A stretch of DNA of 24,801 nucleotides, taken from positions 1 to 24,801 of the forward strand of contig JBLHKS010000105.1 in assembly GCA_047620505.1 (NCBI GenBank), given 5' to 3'. Below, piece by piece: positions 21,596 through 24,801 of the stretch (positions are counted from its first letter, which is position 1; each line of letters starts with the position of its first letter). A program made the translations under genes and the position numbers. This DNA is from JBLHKS01 sp047620505 (GTDB taxonomy: Bacteria; Verrucomicrobiota; Verrucomicrobiia; Verrucomicrobiales; DEV007). The notes beneath the pieces are model-generated. The model did not search any database and was not told the origin of the DNA. It worked only from the letters and a program-made list of their open reading frames with translations.

Positions 21596-22863
21596 GGCTT
21601 CGTTTCGATTGAGGCGTGGCGGGCTGCGACAAACCGAACGGCCGCATCGGCAAGGTGGTAGTCGCGCTCGAGGTCCGTGCTGGCGGTTTGAATTTCCAGC
21701 AGCTGCTCTTGCGCGCGCTGAACCTGGAGCAGGCTGGCTTGCCCGTTTACGTGAGCCTCGCGAAAATCTCCGAGGTTCTTTTCGGCGAGTTTGACGATCT
21801 CTCCAGAGGCTTCAGCAGCGAGCGTCCAGGCCGCAGACCGCGCTGCGAGCGCCGCTTCAATCTCGCTCTGAATCGCGAAAGCGCTCGCTTCAATCGTCGC
21901 CGCAGCGGCATCGATTTCGACCTCGGCCATTTCGATTCCAGCTTCGTTTTGATCGCGTAGAGGCAACGGAATCGAGAAACCAATTCCGAAAAATGTGTTT
22001 CGCTCGAGCCCACTCGGCTCGTCCACCGCGTGCTCACGCTCCATGAAAAGTTTCACCGCGACGTCCTCCCAACGGCGGGAATTTTCCAACGCAAGTTCGG
22101 CTTGCGCGACATCTGCCTGGATCAATTTCGCGGCGTGATCTGGACGGTGCGAAAGGATCGAATCGATCTCCAAACCTCGCGGTGGCCTGGAATCCGGAAA
22201 CTCGAGACCTCCAGTCAGTTCAATCGCTCGGCCCGGCTCAAGTCCGATCGCTCTACCGAGTTTCAAGCCTAACTGAAGCGCCTGATTTTCCAGCACTGCG
22301 GTCTCCCTGGCGAGTGCGCGGCCTTCGAGCAACGCCTGGTTGATTTCGAGCGATGAAACCTCGCCAGCTGCGGCGCGATCCTTCAGGAATTTCACGATCT
22401 CGTCGTTCAATTTTGCCAGCAGCTGCTGCTGCGCGGCCTTCGCCTGAAGCGCGAGCATTTCCGTCGAAAGCTGATCAACCTGATAAGCCAAATGCCGCCG
22501 TTGCTCGGCAAATTCGGCCTCAGCTAGAAGGATCTGAACTCGACGAACTTCGCTTTCGTTTTTCAGGCGAGCGGTGACCGGAAATTTCTGCGAAAACGCT
22601 ATTTCATAGACCGCTTCGTCCTCATCGAGACCGGCAAAGTCGTTGTTGACGGAAAACTCGAAATCCGGGTTTTTGAGTCGACCCGACCAGCGAGAACGGG
22701 ATTTGGCACGAGCGATTTCGAACGCGGCGATCCGCAGTTCAGGATTTGATTTGAGCGCGAGTTTGATCGCGTCGTCCACGCTCAGTCGAGTTGGCTCCTG
22801 GGCCAAACCACCAGCTGCGGCGAGGATGAGAATTGAGAAAAATGTCAGGATTCGGGTGTACAC
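21592..22863 (-). CDS. TolC-like outer-membrane efflux channel (CzcC/CusC type)
   Basis: The 423-residue protein has a signal peptide (ILTFFSILILAAAGGLA). It shows the two-fold helical pattern of the OEP family: LSVDDAIKLALKSNPELRIAAFEIARAKSR at the N terminus, NPDFEFSVNND, SLEINQALLEGRALARETAVL in the first helical hairpin, then DSILSHRPDHAAKLIQADVAQAELALENSRR, GIGFSIPLPLRDQNEAGIEMAEVEIDAA and EAHVNGQASLLQVQRAQEQLLEIQ. It forms the outer-membrane exit duct for the adjacent adaptor and pump. The start is a GTG at 22863, chosen to give a complete signal peptide; no strong ribosome binding site is seen. Palindrome sites lie at 21698-21707 and 22417-22428. Confidence 0.93.
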   Translation of the reverse strand: MYTRILTFFSILILAAAGGLAQEPTRLSVDDAIKLALKSNPELRIAAFEIARAKSRSRWSGRLKNPDFEFSVNNDFAGLDEDEAVYEIAFSQKFPVTARLKNESEVRRVQILLAEAEFAEQRRHLAYQVDQLSTEMLALQAKAAQQQLLAKLNDEIVKFLKDRAAAGEVSSLEINQALLEGRALARETAVLENQALQLGLKLGRAIGLEPGRAIELTGGLEFPDSRPPRGLEIDSILSHRPDHAAKLIQADVAQAELALENSRRWEDVAVKLFMEREHAVDEPSGLERNTFFGIGFSIPLPLRDQNEAGIEMAEVEIDAAAATIEASAFAIQSEIEAALAARSAAWTLAAEASGEIVKLAEKNLGDFREAHVNGQASLLQVQRAQEQLLEIQTASTDLERDYHLADAAVRFVAARHASIETKP

Positions 22864-22970
22864 GTTGGATTAATGTTAGAGTTGCGAAATTGGGTTCGGC
22901 GGCGTGACGGTACGCAACGAGACGCCGGGATTCGTCGAAAGGACGAGTCAAAAAAGTCGACCAGGAAAAT

Positions 22971-23342
22971 TCAGGTCAGAAAAACGCAAAGAGCCGCCAA
23001 AGTGGGCGGTGGAGCGCGAAAATCGGACTTCGAAACGAAGCCAACAGCAGCGCCGTCAGCGAGGTGATTCGCGTTTGGTCTTGGCAATTCCAAATTGGCA
23101 ATCACCGAATCGTCAGCGGCCGGAAACGAGAATTGTTCCGGCGCAAAAATATCAAGAGCGCGGTGTGAATCTTGATCTTCGTGATCATCCTCGCCGCCGT
23201 TGTGATCGTGATTCTGAACTTGACCGACGTGCAGAATATCGTGAGCCCATTCGCCACAAATCCCCGACCCACCACACCATGGAATCAGAAGGGTGTAGGC
23301 TGCGCTCAGGAAAATTAGCCAGCGACTCAGCATTGAATTCAT
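22971..23342 (-). CDS. small His-rich exported or membrane protein heading the efflux cluster
   Basis: The 123-residue protein has a hydrophobic N terminus (MLSRWLIFLSAAYTLLIPWCG) that is a signal peptide or anchor. CGGSGICGEWAHDILHVG and HDHNGGEDDHEDQDSH follow, then a less charged tail ending FRAPPPTLAALCVFLT. GGGAG-like GGGAGTCTACCG upstream of the ATG gives a good ribosome binding site. Its position as first gene upstream of the channel gene, its size and its His content recall CzcI-type proteins of metal-efflux operons, but sequence similarity was not established. A metal-sensing or binding role is inferred. The gap 22864-22970 to the channel gene holds no clear signal. Confidence 0.65.
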   Translation of the reverse strand: MNSMLSRWLIFLSAAYTLLIPWCGGSGICGEWAHDILHVGQVQNHDHNGGEDDHEDQDSHRALDIFAPEQFSFPAADDSVIANLELPRPNANHLADGAAVGFVSKSDFRAPPPTLAALCVFLT

Positions 23343-23368
23343 CGGTAGACTCCCGCTGTCAGCCTGTC

Positions 23369-23391
23369 AAGCCGTTCGCCTGGAACGGCTT
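23369..23391 (-). terminator. hairpin at the end of the 23391-24797 gene
   Basis: AAGCCGTTC and GAACGGCTT form a perfect 9-bp stem with a 5-base loop directly at the TGA stop of the upstream gene. No T-run follows on the minus strand (GACAGG), so it is not a classical intrinsic terminator. It could be a processing or stability element that separates this gene from the efflux cluster. Confidence 0.4.
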
Positions 23392-24797
23392 CAGAACGGC
23401 CACCAGCCCTTGACTTTTTCTTTCGTCTTCTGGAACCAATTCGGCTTGTAGGCGCGGATATCGAATTGTTCGCTGGCGATCATCAGACGCGTTGTTCCCA
23501 AATTTAGAAGCTTCTCGATTTCCGCGCTGAGGGTCGAATTTCTGATTTCGTAGGGAAACTCAATTTCGGAAAAATCGAACTCTTGCTCAGTTTTGTCGGC
23601 AGGCGGAAACTGGAGCAGGCGAGCCAGCGTTTCGTAGTAATCTTCAGGCCGATTGATCGTAAGCCGAGCGATCTTAACAGAGCACAAATTTCGAGTCCGG
23701 CCCTTTCGATTGTCCCGCGATCCCGGCACAGGAAGGTGGAAAACCAGCTGACGATCTCCGGCAAATTTGTGGACTTCAACCTTCGTCAATTCTGACTGCG
23801 AGACGGGCAAATTGACCGCGACCAATTCGCTGACTGCGTGGAATTCTCCGAGTGAATCATTCCCCAGCCAATCGAGATCTCCGACAGGCCCGTTCGCGGC
23901 AAAAATCAGGCAGCTGCTGCTGGTTTCAGCATTTATCTGGTGAAGCTCCAACGCGGTTTCGTCGTCGCGCCACCACTGGCCTTTCACGATCCGATGCCAA
24001 CCATCGAGCTTCGCAATCAATCGCAAATCGACATCGCCGATTTTCGTCAATTCGCCGATTTCCAGAGCCGCTTCGGACTTCGAAACCGGCTCGCCGCGCG
24101 TTTCCAATCGGATCCCGATCGTCACCGTCGTCGGGTGCAGAACGACCGCATCGTGAAGCGTTGTCAGCTCGTTGAAACCCGGCCTTTCCGCGATTGGCGC
24201 GACGATCGCGCCGCCGAGAATCCCAACTTCGACGTGCGTCCCGGTGTCGCGAATTTCCAGCGGCGAAACGAGCGGCGGAGTTTTCGATTCGATCTCAGAA
24301 ATCGTCTTGATCCACGCGATTTCGGACTTCCCAGTCAGGCTGTCTTCATCGACTCGAATATCGCCCGAAACTGGATCGACCGAAGTCTCAGCCCAACCCT
24401 TTTTCGCGGGAAATCCGTGGATCACGCTTTTCATCCGGACGACGACGCCGTCATCCAGCTTAATCGTTTGGGAATCCGGGCCCGCAGCAAAAGTTGGAGG
24501 CGGCACCTCACCAAAATTGACGAAATCCCGGCTCAGTTTGACGAGTTTCACAGTCGAGGATTCCTCCCGGATTTCCACTTCGTCAACGGCCAGCGGAACC
24601 TCCCAACCTGATCGGCTCGGCGAATAAATTTTCATCGGTTCAGTCAATCTGGACCAAAGCCCGTCCGCACTCGGACGCTCGTCCTTCGCCGAGATGTAGA
24701 ACGGAGGTTGAAGGAGGAAAACGACAGAACTCAGAGCGATCAAAACGAGAACGATGATCGATCCGGCGAGGATTGGCCGAGAAGTTTTTGATTTCAT
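23391..24797 (-). CDS. single-pass membrane protein of unknown function
   Basis: The 468-residue protein has an N-terminal membrane helix (about 10-30, ILAGSIIVLVLIALSSVVFLL) and a large, presumably periplasmic, beta-rich domain without Cys or His clusters. Recognisable stretches include RSGWEVPLAVDEVEIREESS, LGGAIVAPIAERPGFNELT, LRLIAKLDGWHRIVKGQWWRDDETALELH and a basic end (NWFQKTKEKVKGWWPF). I do not recognise a family. The ATG at 24797 is only four bases from the window edge, so its leader and any longer start cannot be judged. A near-match to the window's palindrome (GGCAGCTGCTG) lies at 23909-23919. Membership in the metal cluster is possible but unsupported. Confidence 0.7.
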   Translation of the reverse strand: MKSKTSRPILAGSIIVLVLIALSSVVFLLQPPFYISAKDERPSADGLWSRLTEPMKIYSPSRSGWEVPLAVDEVEIREESSTVKLVKLSRDFVNFGEVPPPTFAAGPDSQTIKLDDGVVVRMKSVIHGFPAKKGWAETSVDPVSGDIRVDEDSLTGKSEIAWIKTISEIESKTPPLVSPLEIRDTGTHVEVGILGGAIVAPIAERPGFNELTTLHDAVVLHPTTVTIGIRLETRGEPVSKSEAALEIGELTKIGDVDLRLIAKLDGWHRIVKGQWWRDDETALELHQINAETSSSCLIFAANGPVGDLDWLGNDSLGEFHAVSELVAVNLPVSQSELTKVEVHKFAGDRQLVFHLPVPGSRDNRKGRTRNLCSVKIARLTINRPEDYYETLARLLQFPPADKTEQEFDFSEIEFPYEIRNSTLSAEIEKLLNLGTTRLMIASEQFDIRAYKPNWFQKTKEKVKGWWPF

Positions 24798-24801
24798 GAG
24801 C

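Larger units (their letters stand above)
1271..22428. repeat. dispersed palindrome CAGCAGCTGCTG (12 core sites across the window)
   Basis: Exact 12-mers start at 1271, 4394, 5705, 7225, 9028, 13745, 17350, 19828 and 22417. The 10-mer AGCAGCTGCT alone also occurs at 11356, 14151 and 21698. Near-matches lie around 13327, 14671, 15964 and 23910. Three copies extend to the 14-bp palindrome CCAGCAGCTGCTGG (4393, 7224, 9027). All lie inside genes: seven encode (Q/E)QLL and five encode runs of Ala. Uniform-composition chance would give far less than one 12-mer in a window this size. The span given here covers the first to last core site; the sequence between sites is ordinary. Confidence 0.85.

Noticed and set aside
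1..24801. CRISPR array, phage genes, integrase or rRNA
   Set aside because: No regularly spaced repeats, cas genes, phage structural genes or rRNA sequence were seen anywhere in the window.

Overview
The window looks like a chromosomal segment of a Gram-negative bacterium of the Planctomycetota/Verrucomicrobiota group, most likely Verrucomicrobiota (inference). The best clue is a cytochrome-type PSCyt1/DUF1549/DUF1553 (PSD1) gene followed by a DUF1501 gene, a pair largely confined to that superphylum. DNA is fairly GC-rich and about 95% coding. Several genes have no clear Shine-Dalgarno sequence, and convergent genes end only 2 to 8 bases apart.

Layout. (1) 78-939: tRNA-Cys and a secreted hypothetical protein, both minus strand. 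(2) 1039-2313: hemL (tetrapyrrole synthesis), plus strand. (3) 2322-4303: two unknown minus-strand genes, the larger with two membrane segments, a coiled coil and TPR-like helices. (4) 4388-9612: the DUF1501 and PSD1 genes, separated by a REP-associated transposase (RAYT) between perfect 45-bp inverted repeats. (5) 9679-14838: pdxH, a small exported protein, a class A penicillin-binding protein, and the overlapping nadC-birA pair, so cofactor synthesis (PLP, NAD, biotin ligation) flanks a cell-wall gene. (6) 14954-15769: a soluble histidine-kinase-like protein with altered H and G1 boxes. (7) 23342-15777, minus strand: a heavy-metal efflux cluster reading small His-rich protein, TolC-like channel, periplasmic adaptor, HME-RND pump, then two paralogous His-rich periplasmic proteins sharing a CPTCDYKEYACVC cluster. 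(8) 23391-24797: an unknown single-pass membrane protein.

The metal cluster probably works as one unit. The channel/adaptor genes overlap by 4 bases and adaptor/pump are 3 bases apart. The two paralogs follow directly, with a strong hairpin plus T-rich run between them that could lower expression of the last gene. Their metal-binding sequences suggest periplasmic metal capture or delivery to the pump; the metal cannot be told from sequence.

The most striking pattern is not a gene. The 12-bp palindrome CAGCAGCTGCTG occurs nine times exactly, and its 10-bp core AGCAGCTGCT twelve times, scattered at roughly 2-kb intervals inside unrelated genes, on two codon frames and often with Ala codons (GCA, GCT) that the genes otherwise seem to avoid. 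This resembles the cyanobacterial HIP1 phenomenon or a DNA-uptake/architecture signal. I know of no description of it for this group.
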